Assembly: GCF_001748385.1 (NCBI RefSeq)
Contig: NZ_BCLI01000004.1
Span: forward strand, 62,001-126,000
Length of the DNA: 64,000 nucleotides
Reading direction: 5' to 3'
From: Vulcanisaeta thermophila
GTDB taxonomy: Archaea; Thermoproteota; Thermoprotei; Thermoproteales; Thermocladiaceae
The notes below the pieces were generated by a model. That model worked only from the letters and a program-made list of their open reading frames with translations. It had not been told where the DNA came from and searched no databases. This document shows positions 15,673 through 24,852 of the stretch, piece after piece (position 1 is the first letter of the stretch; every line of letters starts with the position of its first letter). The translations under genes and the position numbers were made by a program.

Positions 15673-16821
15673 GTGAGGAGGGATGCCATTATTATATTAA
15701 TAATAGGTTTAGTATTAACATGGTTATTGGCATCATCAATAAACATAATCAAGGTACAACCAAGGCCTGGCGAGGCGCAGGGCGGATCCATAAGGGTACC
15801 CACAATACCGCTGCCCAACCTATTACCCACGCCCCCATTAGTCAACACCAGTATTTACATACCAACAAATTTCTCAATGCCCATCTTCAACGGCTTCGTA
15901 ACAATACCCCTGGTGCCCGTACCTGTGGTTATGTTTAACATGCCCATAAACCTATCCATTGGGGTTCCTAGGATTGGGCAGGGTGGCCGTGGGTACGTGG
16001 GCGGGGGCTTGGGCGGTGGTAGTGGTGCTGGTGCGTCCAGGGGCACGGGCTCTGCCGGTAATTACGTAACCACAACGCCCACGCCCATGCCACTACCAAG
16101 CACATTACTGACCATTTTACTAATCGCCCTCCTGGGGTTATCCGTAATCCTGGGCGTCATCTCCGCACGGAGCATCAAGGCTTCGTTGAGCACCACAAGG
16201 GGTGTATCGAGGGTTGGTCAAACAATAAACGCCAATGCCGCGAAGCCCGCCCTTAAGCCCAGGGAGAATGCCTCGAGAGGTACCGTTATTAATTATGACA
16301 TGGGGGTCTCGCTAATGCCTCATGAGGTGATTTCCCCATTGAGGGGTTGGGGCGGTAGTTCATTGATCATGTTCCCAGTACCCACTGACCTACCCCTAAT
16401 ATGGAGTGTGGGTGACATGCCCATTAAGGTTGTTGATGGGGTAACCATAAGCGTGAGCCCAGGCGCCCATGTGGATTCGGGCTTGATTAGGTGGTTGGGG
16501 CCTGGTTGTTATGAGGTTAGGGTTAGTTATGGGCCCCATGTGGAGCGTTGGTTTGTTAGGGTTGTTGATTATGGTGATGATGTGATTAGGCTTATGAGGA
16601 TTAACAACCCACTGGGTAATGCCTCAATGACCATCAGGGAGGAACTGCTCAGATGGGCCCGTGATAATAACGTGGATGGGGATTTAGTCATGAGGTTGAT
16701 TAGGGTGTTTGAGGATGCTAGGTATGGTTTGAAGCCCGTGGGTAAGGGTGAGTATGAGGAGTACCTGAGGGCCTTGGGTAGGGTTTTCCCCAATGCCAGG
16801 GTGATTACCTGTGCCCAGTAA
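15673..16821 (+). CDS. Membrane protein with extracellular Pro/Gly-rich region and DUF4129-like C-terminus
   Basis: 382 aa. An N-terminal TM (about 5-25) leads to a probably extracellular Pro-, Gly- and Ser-rich region (about 30-135), then a second TM (about 142-165) and a cytoplasmic region. The end (LLRWARDNNVDGDLVMRL... ARYGLKPVGKGEYEEYLRAL) resembles DUF4129, a domain found beside transglutaminase-like and MoxR/DUF58 genes. It overlaps the next gene by 11 nt. Role unknown; inferred part of a membrane or secretion-associated complex. Confidence 0.6.
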   Translation: MRRDAIIILIIGLVLTWLLASSINIIKVQPRPGEAQGGSIRVPTIPLPNLLPTPPLVNTSIYIPTNFSMPIFNGFVTIPLVPVPVVMFNMPINLSIGVPRIGQGGRGYVGGGLGGGSGAGASRGTGSAGNYVTTTPTPMPLPSTLLTILLIALLGLSVILGVISARSIKASLSTTRGVSRVGQTINANAAKPALKPRENASRGTVINYDMGVSLMPHEVISPLRGWGGSSLIMFPVPTDLPLIWSVGDMPIKVVDGVTISVSPGAHVDSGLIRWLGPGCYEVRVSYGPHVERWFVRVVDYGDDVIRLMRINNPLGNASMTIREELLRWARDNNVDGDLVMRLIRVFEDARYGLKPVGKGEYEEYLRALGRVFPNARVITCAQ

Positions 16822-17926
16822 TTGGAGGGGCATTGCCGTTAGGTACGGTATCTACTACGCAGTGATCATACTGTTGATCGTGATAATACCATCAATACTT
16901 GGGCGGTTGGGTCGCCTCATGATTGCCGTGATAGGGCTCCCGGCCTTGGTTTCGATCTCGTTTTCACTGGTGGGTAATGTGGTTAGGCTCCTTGGGGCTG
17001 GGAGGCAGCGCTTTGGGCTTGCTGGCTACGTCATTGGTGGCTTCATGAATGCGGTATTCACGATATACCTAGTGGTTAGTGGGATCACGAACCTCCTGAT
17101 TAGCGTGTACAGGGGTTCCTCGGGCGTCATAGTCCCGCTCATGGGCTTCCTCCTCTTCCTGGTATTGGGTTTGTATGTACGTAGATCCAGGGGTTCATGG
17201 AGTGAGCACATGGATTACTGGAGGTTCATTAGATTCAGCGGCTTCCTCTCCCTCCTCTCCACATCCCTCATCCTATACGCCTTCTCCATCCTATTCAAAC
17301 TGGTGTATAAACCCCTATCGTACCCCTTCATGATATCCTCAATAGCCGCAGGGCTTCTCTCACTCACCTCCCTGGTGAATACCACCTTGGATAGTGAGGT
17401 CCTGGACAATGTGGTTAAGAGCTCCGGTGGAGTAACCGCGAGCTTCTTCGGCATTGGCCTCCTATACGCATTACTAAGCATACCCAAGCCCCCCATCTGG
17501 AATACCTACATACTGATGGTCTTCGTTATCCTAGCCTCACTGGTAATAATATACACTGGGTACAGGGCCTACACGGGGACTGCATCATTCATTGAGAGGG
17601 TTGAGGAGGAGGTTTACGAGGCTCATAAACGTGAGGTTAACCTCGTGGAGTCCCCGGAACTAACGCCGTTAATTAGGGCTGTCGAGGAGTTCATTAAGCA
17701 TGGTAATAAGGAGGAGTTGCTTGTTTACCTAACATACCTACTCTCTAATAATGGTTATGAGTTTGAGGAGATAAGGGATAGGTTGGGCAGGCTGATGGAT
17801 TACTCAAGCATTAAGGTTCAGGGTGCCAGGGTTAGTAGGAGGGTTATAGAGGCGGAGGTTATGGAGAGGATAAGCCTGGTCAATGAATTATTAAGTGACG
17901 TACTTAGGGGTGGTGGGTCTAAATAG
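16811..17926 (+). CDS. Multi-pass membrane protein of the MoxR/DUF58 cluster
   Basis: 371 aa: about seven to eight TM segments in the first 255 residues, then a charged cytoplasmic C-terminal domain of about 110 residues (FIERVEEEVYEAHKREVN onward) that looks helical. Start GTG 16811 overlaps the preceding gene by 11 nt, indicating translational coupling. No family recognised with confidence. Confidence 0.6.
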   Translation: MPSNWRGIAVRYGIYYAVIILLIVIIPSILGRLGRLMIAVIGLPALVSISFSLVGNVVRLLGAGRQRFGLAGYVIGGFMNAVFTIYLVVSGITNLLISVYRGSSGVIVPLMGFLLFLVLGLYVRRSRGSWSEHMDYWRFIRFSGFLSLLSTSLILYAFSILFKLVYKPLSYPFMISSIAAGLLSLTSLVNTTLDSEVLDNVVKSSGGVTASFFGIGLLYALLSIPKPPIWNTYILMVFVILASLVIIYTGYRAYTGTASFIERVEEEVYEAHKREVNLVESPELTPLIRAVEEFIKHGNKEELLVYLTYLLSNNGYEFEEIRDRLGRLMDYSSIKVQGARVSRRVIEAEVMERISLVNELLSDVLRGGGSK

Positions 17927-17959
17927 ATTTTTATACAGGGATACAGCGATTGGTTGATC

Positions 17960-18919
17960 ATGAGTGGGGAGAAGCTAAGCATTGATTATGTGACGAATAA
18001 GGTGAGGGAAATTATAAATGAGGTGCTTAGGTACTACGTGGGTAGTGAGGATACCATAAAGATCATAATTGCCTCAATACTAATCGGTGGCCACGTCCTT
18101 TTAGAGGACGTCCCCGGTGTTGGTAAGACCTTCCTAGCCAGGTTACTAAGTAGGATCTTGGGCCTTGAATTCCGCAGGATTCAATTCACCCCAGACCTAC
18201 TCCCCAGTGATATCCTGGGCACCAAGGTTTGGAGGGTTGATAAGGGCTCCTTTGAGCTTGTCCTGGGCCCCATATTTGCGAACTTCATACTTGCTGATGA
18301 GATTAATAGGGCTCCTCCTAAGACTCAGTCTGCTTTGCTTGAGGCTATGCAGGAGGGTCAGGTAACCATTGAGGGTGAAACCATAAGGCTTCCCCAGCCC
18401 TTCATAGTAATAGCCACGCAAAACCCCATAGAATTGGAGGGAACATACCCACTACCAGAAGCACAACTGGACAGGTTCGCAATAAGGCTGAGGCTTGGGT
18501 ACCCCAATGATGAGGTGGAGTTGCTTAGGAGGAGGATTTCCTGGAGGACCAATGACCCCTCCAGTATGGCTAGGCGGGTAACTAATGGTGATGAACTACT
18601 CAGGATTAGGTCCTTCATAGAGAATTCCGTGATTGTCTCGGACGATGTTATGAAGTACATAGTGAGTTTCAGGGTTATTAGGGATGACCCCAGGGTGATG
18701 GCTGGCCCAAGCCCCCGTGGCCTCTTGACGCTTATGAGTATGGCCAGGGCGTTGGCTGTGATCAATGGCAGGGACTACGTAATACCCGATGATGTTAAGG
18801 GGGTGGCCCTGCCCGTTCTTGGGCATAGGATTGTCCTAAAGCCTGAGGTGGCCCTTGAGGGTGTTAAGGGCGAGGACTTGGTTATGGAGTACCTGGAGAA
18901 ACTGCCCGTCCCCAAGTGA
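17960..18919 (+). CDS. MoxR-family AAA+ ATPase
   Basis: About 319 aa. Walker A is LEDVPGVGKTFLARLL (residues ~48-63) and Walker B ILADEINRAPPKTQSALLEA (~112-131). The MoxR-typical IATQNPIELEGTYPLPEAQ (sensor 1 region) and AGPSPRGLLTLM (sensor 2) are present. MoxR ATPases act as chaperones that activate or assemble partner complexes, usually beside DUF58 and VWA-type proteins. ATG 17960 is chosen over an upstream in-frame TTG. DUF58 follows 6 nt downstream. Confidence 0.9.
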   Translation: MSGEKLSIDYVTNKVREIINEVLRYYVGSEDTIKIIIASILIGGHVLLEDVPGVGKTFLARLLSRILGLEFRRIQFTPDLLPSDILGTKVWRVDKGSFELVLGPIFANFILADEINRAPPKTQSALLEAMQEGQVTIEGETIRLPQPFIVIATQNPIELEGTYPLPEAQLDRFAIRLRLGYPNDEVELLRRRISWRTNDPSSMARRVTNGDELLRIRSFIENSVIVSDDVMKYIVSFRVIRDDPRVMAGPSPRGLLTLMSMARALAVINGRDYVIPDDVKGVALPVLGHRIVLKPEVALEGVKGEDLVMEYLEKLPVPK

Positions 18920-18925
18920 TGGGTC

Positions 18926-20266
18926 ATGGTTAAGGAGCTGCTGAGGGCTACGTCACTCCTCGTAGTACTACCCCTATTCTCCGCCGTGGCCCTGGTCTTA
19001 ACCACGCATAGGGAGTTGGTCCTGGCGGTGGTCTTCCCCATGATCATGGCCTCAATAGTGATGCTAACGGGCACGAACCCCAGGATAACCACGGACCTAA
19101 CCATAGACAGGGGTGTGATGTATATTGGTGAGGAGTTGAGGGTCAGGGTAAGGCTCAGGGTGATTGGCGGCTTCGGAATCATCATGGTGAGGGGGCCGCC
19201 TGCGCCCAATACCAACGAGGCCGATGCCTTTGAGTTGTCCAGTGGTAGGAATGTCATTGTGGTGTTTAAGGGCCCGGGAACCCTCGAGAGGGAGTTTGAG
19301 TATGGGCTCAGGGCACTGGTTAGGGGTAGGTATGACCTGGGGCGTGTGGAGTACACCTACTACCACGCATTTGGTTTCTCAAACCCCGTGAGGGGCACCG
19401 TGACCCTTAAACGCGAGGTTCAGGTGCTGCCAAGGGTTAAGATAATCAATAGGATTGTGGGCATTATGAAGATGAGGCAGGGCGCGCCCAGGTATTCCCC
19501 GGCACGGCTTGGCCCCCACTCCACGGAGTTTAGGGCCATTAGGGATTACGTGATTGGTGATCCGTACAGGTTCATTAATTGGAAGGCCACGGCTAGGAGT
19601 CCTGATTATAAATTGAAGGTTAATGAATACGAGAGGGAGGGCACAAGAACGATCCTCTTCATACTGGATGCGGGTTGGTGGATGAGGTACGGCACCCTGG
19701 AGGATAACCCCTTGGAGTACGGCATATCACTAATACTATCATTAGCAAGGGCGTACCTCAGGTATGGATTTAACGTGGGGCTTTGGGTTCCGCAAGCCAG
19801 GATTTACGTAATGCCCTCATCAGGATCCACACAGTACTACAGGGTATTGAGTAGGCTAATGAGCGTCAGGGCATTGGCCATGCCCACCTCAACGCAATCA
19901 CGGAGGCTGAAGAATGTTCAGTGGGGTGGTTACGCCGTTGATCCTCTACTATCCCAGGTGGTGCTTAGGGAGGGACCCTCGGTGATTTATGTCACGAACA
20001 TAACCAGGGAGGGGCTGGGGCAGGTCCTGGGCTTCCTAAGAACCACCAGGTCGAGGGCGCTGATTGTGGATGTCATACCGAGCACCATCGTGTTGAGGGG
20101 TACGGTGAACACCACGGGTTGCCTGGGGAACAGCCTCATGTTTGAGAGGAGGAAGTTATACTCATTATTCCCTGGTTATGTCAAGATAGTACCGTGGGAC
20201 CCACTGTGCGAGCCCATGGGCCTAGTTATAACCAGGATCATGAGTTACACGGGGCGTTTACTATGA
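18926..20266 (+). CDS. DUF58 protein (MoxR partner)
   Basis: 446 aa. Two N-terminal TMs (about 5-50) precede a beta-rich domain, then the DUF58 signature GDPYRFINWKATARSPDYK around 210-230. A VWA-like start follows (TILFILDAGWWMRYG), in which the MIDAS-type DxSxS is degenerate. DUF58 proteins partner MoxR ATPases; the process here is unknown. The stop overlaps the ATG of the next gene (ATGA). Confidence 0.85.
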   Translation: MVKELLRATSLLVVLPLFSAVALVLTTHRELVLAVVFPMIMASIVMLTGTNPRITTDLTIDRGVMYIGEELRVRVRLRVIGGFGIIMVRGPPAPNTNEADAFELSSGRNVIVVFKGPGTLEREFEYGLRALVRGRYDLGRVEYTYYHAFGFSNPVRGTVTLKREVQVLPRVKIINRIVGIMKMRQGAPRYSPARLGPHSTEFRAIRDYVIGDPYRFINWKATARSPDYKLKVNEYEREGTRTILFILDAGWWMRYGTLEDNPLEYGISLILSLARAYLRYGFNVGLWVPQARIYVMPSSGSTQYYRVLSRLMSVRALAMPTSTQSRRLKNVQWGGYAVDPLLSQVVLREGPSVIYVTNITREGLGQVLGFLRTTRSRALIVDVIPSTIVLRGTVNTTGCLGNSLMFERRKLYSLFPGYVKIVPWDPLCEPMGLVITRIMSYTGRLL

Positions 20267-20844
20267 GGCCCATAATCACATCATTAGCATTAGTACTACC
20301 GTTAATCCCCTTCGCATTACTCATTTACTACGGATACTCAATAACCCAGTATGTGGCCTTGGCCTTTATGGCGATAGCCCTGGGGTTGGGGATTAATGGG
20401 CTCTTTAGGGGTGGTATGGTTAGGGAATCCCTATTTGCGTTTGTGTCCCTGTTCATAATCATAATCCTCGGTGAGGGTTACATACCATTCCTGATACACA
20501 TGGACCTAATGCCCATAAACCCCCAGGGAATCCCCGCGGTGAATTATTCACTGGTGGTTTTGGAGTTCTCCATCATCATGGCCCAACTAAGCGAATTAAA
20601 CAGTAGGTATTGGAGGATGCTTAGGGAGAGGAATTACGATGAGAGGGTGGTTTCCGAAGCCCTCTGGAAACTAAACACCTGGGTTGTGGGTTTATCATCA
20701 CTGGCCCTGGCCGTTGCCCTGGGCCTTTACTTCTTAATTACGAGTAAACCCATGGGGGTTATGGACCCATTCACAGCATTGCTGATCTTCGCCGTAGCAT
20801 ACCTAATAATCGTGAGGTACATATACAGCAGGTTGCGTAGGTGA
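20263..20844 (+). CDS. Small membrane protein, last gene of the MoxR/DUF58 unit
   Basis: 193 aa from ATG 20263, which overlaps the DUF58 stop as ATGA. A longer frame from 20194 would run through DUF58 codons and is rejected. About five hydrophobic segments, with a charged cytoplasmic loop (ELNSRYWRMLRERNYDERVV). Not recognised. Tight coupling argues for work in the same membrane complex. Confidence 0.6.
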   Translation: MRPIITSLALVLPLIPFALLIYYGYSITQYVALAFMAIALGLGINGLFRGGMVRESLFAFVSLFIIIILGEGYIPFLIHMDLMPINPQGIPAVNYSLVVLEFSIIMAQLSELNSRYWRMLRERNYDERVVSEALWKLNTWVVGLSSLALAVALGLYFLITSKPMGVMDPFTALLIFAVAYLIIVRYIYSRLRR

Positions 20845-20872
20845 ACGTAAAAGTTAATAAGACGTCACGAAC

Positions 20873-21634
20873 ATGAACGCCGTGGCCAAGCTCCCCAGGT
20901 TAATCATACCCTGGGTACTGGCTTACCTGTACATACCCTGCCTAATCATTGGTAATGCAGTGAGGCTCAGTGGTGTTGTGGGTTTTGTGATTGGCTTCAT
21001 AGCATCACCCATCTACTTCGTAATGATATACCTCATACACTCAATAATAAGGTTTGGCTTCAGGAGGGCGTTGGTGTTCCTAGCCGTGGCATCCCTAACG
21101 TCCATGGCCTTTGAGTTACTCGGCGTTAATTACGGCATACCCTTCGGGAAATACTACTACACCCAGGGGCTTGGGCCCCAGGTCTATGGGGTACCCATAT
21201 TAATACCACTGCTCTGGGCTTCCCTCGGGTACTTCACGTTAATAGCCTATGGAGACTACGTACTGTCGGCTGTGGGTATGGTAATCCTAGACGTAACCTT
21301 CGACCCACTACTCTCGGGCCCCATTGGTCTATGGCACTGGGTAACCAAGGGTCAATTCTTTGGCGTACCACTAACCAACTTCCTGGGATGGTTCATAGTC
21401 TCAATAACATTCTACCTATTATACTCACGCCTAGCTGGATTAAGGGGTATTGAACCATCGATAACAGCCCTGGTATTTTACGATGCATACTGCGTGGATT
21501 GGATGATTAGTGATGTCCTCTATGGGTTGATGCCCGTGGCCCTAACGTCCCTTGCATTAACCGCCGCATTGAACACAGTGGTCGCCCTGAGGATGCGGGG
21601 TAGGGCGCGGCTTAGTAAGGGGCTTAGGGGATGA
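20873..21634 (+). CDS. CruF/DUF422-like carotenoid biosynthesis protein
   Basis: 253 aa with about seven TMs. Family-like blocks: FELLGVNYGIPFGKYYYT, YGVPILIPLLWASLGY, DPLLSGPIGLWHW and FFGVPLTNFLGWF, matching the DUF422 family that includes archaeal bisanhydrobacterioruberin hydratase (CruF) and other carotenoid hydratases. No other carotenoid gene is in the window, so the substrate is unknown. It ends 11 nt inside the convergent gene. Confidence 0.7.
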   Translation: MNAVAKLPRLIIPWVLAYLYIPCLIIGNAVRLSGVVGFVIGFIASPIYFVMIYLIHSIIRFGFRRALVFLAVASLTSMAFELLGVNYGIPFGKYYYTQGLGPQVYGVPILIPLLWASLGYFTLIAYGDYVLSAVGMVILDVTFDPLLSGPIGLWHWVTKGQFFGVPLTNFLGWFIVSITFYLLYSRLAGLRGIEPSITALVFYDAYCVDWMISDVLYGLMPVALTSLALTAALNTVVALRMRGRARLSKGLRG

Positions 21635-21974
21635 TTATGAAGTAATCACTAACGCACTCAATAACCTGGGAATCAACCCTGGGCCTCCACATAATACGGT
21701 ACCTACCACCCCTCACTTGTTCACCTTTGTCGTTAATTTGGAACCAAACAATGCCGTAGGAAGTACCAGGAGGTATGAGTAGTTGTGGGGGTTCCACTGT
21801 GAATATTATGTTAGCTCTCTCATCAATAATCTGCCAGGAGCCCAGGTGGAGGGGTCTGGCCCCGTTGTTCACTAACACCGCGTATACAGGCTCGCCAATT
21901 ACGAACTCCCGCTTGTCAATATAAACCACGCATTCACCCACAGGGTATGTGCCCCCATGGTGAATAATAAACAT
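21624..21974 (-). CDS. Small Ig-like/beta-sandwich protein, uncharacterised
   Basis: 116 aa without a signal peptide, mostly beta strands (YAVLVNNGARPLHLGSWQII; LIPPGTSYGIVWFQI). The pattern resembles immunoglobulin-like or BsuPI-type domains but no family is certain. It converges on the CruF-like gene with an 11-nt overlap. Confidence 0.55.
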   Translation of the reverse strand: MFIIHHGGTYPVGECVVYIDKREFVIGEPVYAVLVNNGARPLHLGSWQIIDERANIIFTVEPPQLLIPPGTSYGIVWFQINDKGEQVRGGRYRIMWRPRVDSQVIECVSDYFIIIP

Positions 21975-22107
21975 TTTTCATCAAAAAACATGGAAAGGAG
22001 CTATACATCATTCATAAACCATCCTCACAGAATACATAATACAGAGGTATCGTTATTATTAGGACCAGTAATACCTGGATTAGTACTGGTTTGTGGTTCT
22101 GTGGGTT

Positions 22108-22201
<94 letters not shown>

Positions 22202-22382
22202 TGCCTAATCTAGATGTCCTAATCTAGATGTTTTACCCAATTATTAGTGTTTCTCTTTGCTTTGCTTATGCAATGTGATTATTCTGTTTCTTTTTACTAA
22301 TTTCCTCGGTATTGACATGGAGGATAGAATGGTATCTTTGGAAGTAACATATATTAATGTGTTGTAGAAAGAGTTTAATGTA

Positions 22383-22718
22383 ATGAGGTTAGTTAGTTGG
22401 TTCTGGCTGGCCAGCCTTATGAATCTAGCGGATCTAATCACTAGTTACTTTGATTTCACCGTTTTCGGATTAGGTGAGGTTAATGCCTTTGCGTTGCTTC
22501 TTCACCTGAGTAATTACCTGGCTGCCTTGATGGCCGTGGTGATTTACCAAGTATTAGTATTGGCGCTTTACCTCATTACCATTAGGAGGCCCCTGTTCAA
22601 GCCCTTACTAATGGTCTTTGCCCTGTTTAAGGTGATTGCTGTGGTGAATAATATCCTTGTCATTGTTGGGTTTAATGAATTAACTTCATTAATCACTAAG
22701 GCTTATATGCTTATGTGA
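22383..22718 (+). CDS. Small three-TM membrane protein (DUF5658-like)
   Basis: 111 aa with three to four hydrophobic helices. NLADLITSYFDFTVFGLGEVN resembles the D...T...E-N pattern of DUF5658 membrane proteins. ATG 22383 lies about 29 nt after a TATA-like ATATTAATG. Function unknown. Confidence 0.5.
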   Translation: MRLVSWFWLASLMNLADLITSYFDFTVFGLGEVNAFALLLHLSNYLAALMAVVIYQVLVLALYLITIRRPLFKPLLMVFALFKVIAVVNNILVIVGFNELTSLITKAYMLM

Positions 22719-22763
22719 ATTGTCTGGTCAAGGTTTTTAAGGAGGGATTAGCCGGTGGAGTTC

Positions 22764-23147
22764 ATGGACCTGGGTAGATGCCTCATTATAAATGTACTGA
22801 GGAGGTTCAACTTCATAAGTATTGATAAATTAGCCAACCTGGTATTCATAGTGGACAGGGTTGGGAATTACAACGCCTTCTCCTGGTCCAGGGTTGACCT
22901 TGTAATAACCAGTGATGAGTTTCTGGATACCTTCGAGGGCCTGGTCAGGGACGGCGTAATTAGAGTTAACAATGGCTTGGTGAGTATGTCGGGCGTTGGC
23001 AATGTTGAGGATTTACTTAATAGGGAGTGTGGTTGGTTAAGGGGTAGTGTGGACTCCACAGTATCCTTCGTAATTAGGGAGTACGGCCCCCTCAATGATG
23101 ATGAGTTAAGCGATATTGTGGAGTCCATGTTCGAGGGTGTCCTTTGA
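22764..23147 (+). CDS. Uncharacterised protein upstream of kae1
   Basis: About 127 aa from ATG 22764; GTG 22755 is an alternative, but the TATA-like GTTTTTAAG (22734-22742) is 26 nt before ATG 22764. It has winged-helix-like spacing (INVLRRFNFISIDKLANLVFIV; LVRDGVIRVNNGLVSM), yet no family is certain. The stop overlaps the kae1 ATG by one base, so the two are coupled. Confidence 0.6.
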   Translation: MDLGRCLIINVLRRFNFISIDKLANLVFIVDRVGNYNAFSWSRVDLVITSDEFLDTFEGLVRDGVIRVNNGLVSMSGVGNVEDLLNRECGWLRGSVDSTVSFVIREYGPLNDDELSDIVESMFEGVL

Positions 23148-24151
23148 TGACCGTGGTCCTGGGCATCGAGTCCACCGCGCACACATTCGGCGTGGGCATT
23201 GCCACCGAGCGAGGTATACTGGTTAATGTAAACGACACATACACCCCACCCCAGGGTGTAGGTATACACCCCAGGGTCGCCGCTGACCACCACGTTGAGG
23301 TTGGACCGAGGTTGATAAGGGAGGCTTTGTCCAGGGCTGGGCTCTCGATTAATGATGTGGATGCCATTGCCTTCTCCATGGGTCCAGGGCTTGGTCCAGC
23401 CCTGAGGGTTGGTGCCACCCTGGCCAGGGCCCTGGCCATTAGGTTTAGGAAACCACTGGTCCCTGTGCATCACGGTATTGCCCATGTGGAGGTGGCCCGA
23501 TGGGCTGTGGGGGCCAGGGACCCCTTGGTATTGCTTGTGTCTGGTGGTCACACGATGGTGATCGCGCATTCCGGTGATTCCTACGGTGTTTTTGGCGAGA
23601 CCATAGACATGGCCGTGGGCAACGCCATTGATTACTTCGCGAGGTCCGTGGGGCTACCCAACCCTGGGGTTCCACATGTGGAGGAGTGCGCCTCCAGGGG
23701 TTCCAGGTACATACCGCTGCCGTACATCGTCAAGGGGCAGGATGTGTCGTTCTCTGGGTTGGTAACCGAGGCACTGAGGCTCGTTAGGAAGGGGGAACCA
23801 CTACCTGATGTGTGCCTTAGCCTCATTGAAACCGCCTACTCAATGCTTGGTGAGGTTGTGGAGAGGGGCTTGGCATTGACTGGGAAGAGGGAGTTGGTGG
23901 TTGCGGGGGGTGTTGCCAGGAGTAGGAGGCTTCGTGAGGTCATGGGTTACATAGCAAGGGAATTCAACGCAACACTGGGCATAGTGCCCCAGGAGTACGC
24001 AGGTGATAATGGAGGCATGATAGCACTAACGGGGTTACTGGCGTACCTAAGTGGGGTTGTTGTGGATCCCACGGAGGCCATGACTAAACAGAGGTGGAGG
24101 CTTGATGAGGTACCAACGCCCTGGTTTGGTAAGGAGCCCTGGTTTAGGTGA
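23147..24151 (+). CDS. kae1: tRNA N6-threonylcarbamoyladenosine synthase Kae1 (KEOPS subunit)
   Basis: 334 aa, ASKHA fold. It transfers threonylcarbamoyl to A37 of ANN-decoding tRNAs as the catalytic subunit of KEOPS. Signatures: LGIESTAHTFGVGIA at the N-terminus, metal-binding HHGIAHVE, SGGHTMV, and GDNGGMIALTG near the C-terminus. ATG 23147 is preferred over the in-frame TTG one codon earlier. The kinase Bud32 is not fused or adjacent. Confidence 0.95.
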   Translation: MTVVLGIESTAHTFGVGIATERGILVNVNDTYTPPQGVGIHPRVAADHHVEVGPRLIREALSRAGLSINDVDAIAFSMGPGLGPALRVGATLARALAIRFRKPLVPVHHGIAHVEVARWAVGARDPLVLLVSGGHTMVIAHSGDSYGVFGETIDMAVGNAIDYFARSVGLPNPGVPHVEECASRGSRYIPLPYIVKGQDVSFSGLVTEALRLVRKGEPLPDVCLSLIETAYSMLGEVVERGLALTGKRELVVAGGVARSRRLREVMGYIAREFNATLGIVPQEYAGDNGGMIALTGLLAYLSGVVVDPTEAMTKQRWRLDEVPTPWFGKEPWFR

Positions 24152-24154
24152 TTA

Positions 24155-24805
24155 TTAGCTGTAGTTTACGAGATCCACATCCCTGGTCTCCGGACCTACT
24201 AGGAGGCCCACTATGGTTATTACGGCGCCTATTAGGAACATGACCGTGGCCGCCATGGGAACCCCAAGCCATGGGGAGAGTAGGGCTATGAAGGTGGATG
24301 TCCAACCGGATATTATGAAGGGCCCATTATACCCGAACCCCACTCCCGTGGCCCTGCCGTGGGATCTAAAGCGTTCCGCCAGGTATGCCGGTATTATACC
24401 GGAGGATAGGTTCAGTAGGAAGCCGAATATTAACAGTGGCGTCACCAGGTAGTGCGTGGAGACTACGCTGTAGAACCAGGCGGCACTTAGCACGGCCGCG
24501 ATGGACATGATGATGCCCATGTACCTCCTACCCATGAGGTCTGAGAAGTAACCGCTTATTATCATGGCGGGTATTCCAATGGCGTTGAAGGGTATTAGGA
24601 GGCTTGTGTAGATTCTGGGTGGTAACTTGAGGAATGTGCCCAGGAATATGGGCATGAACGTGGAGCTTGCATAAACCATTACCCAGTTGCCCAGGGATAC
24701 AAGGAATACCTGGGGCATGGGTATCAAGGCCCTGAGTGGGCTTAATTTACTCCTTCTAATCCAGGCCATGGGCTCCCTCATACCCAACCTAATGAACGCA
24801 GCCAA
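24155..24805 (-). pseudogene. C-terminal half of a frameshifted MFS transporter
   Basis: Encodes TMs 7-12 of an MFS sugar/organic-acid transporter, including SGYFSDLMGRRYMGI and the TM10-11 text LAERFRSHGRATGVGFGYN. Coding sense in this frame starts further upstream, near 24869: NYLVYGWRWIYWIGTVPAV, the typical GWRW of MHS-type MFS transporters. That joins the N-terminal half if one base is added to the C4 run at 24866-24869 (G4 on the coding strand). So this is one broken gene, a sequencing indel, or less likely a recoded one. Confidence 0.75.
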
Positions 24806-24852
24806 TACAGCCGGTACAGTGCCAATCCAGTATATCCACCTCCACCCATAAA

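Noticed and set aside
15855-16046. 63-aa minus-strand Pro-rich frame
   Set aside because: A reverse-strand shadow of the Gly/Pro-rich region of the DUF4129-like gene.
20194-20262. N-terminal extension of the last MoxR-cluster membrane gene
   Set aside because: It lies wholly inside DUF58 coding sequence; ATG 20263 with an ATGA overlap is a far better start.
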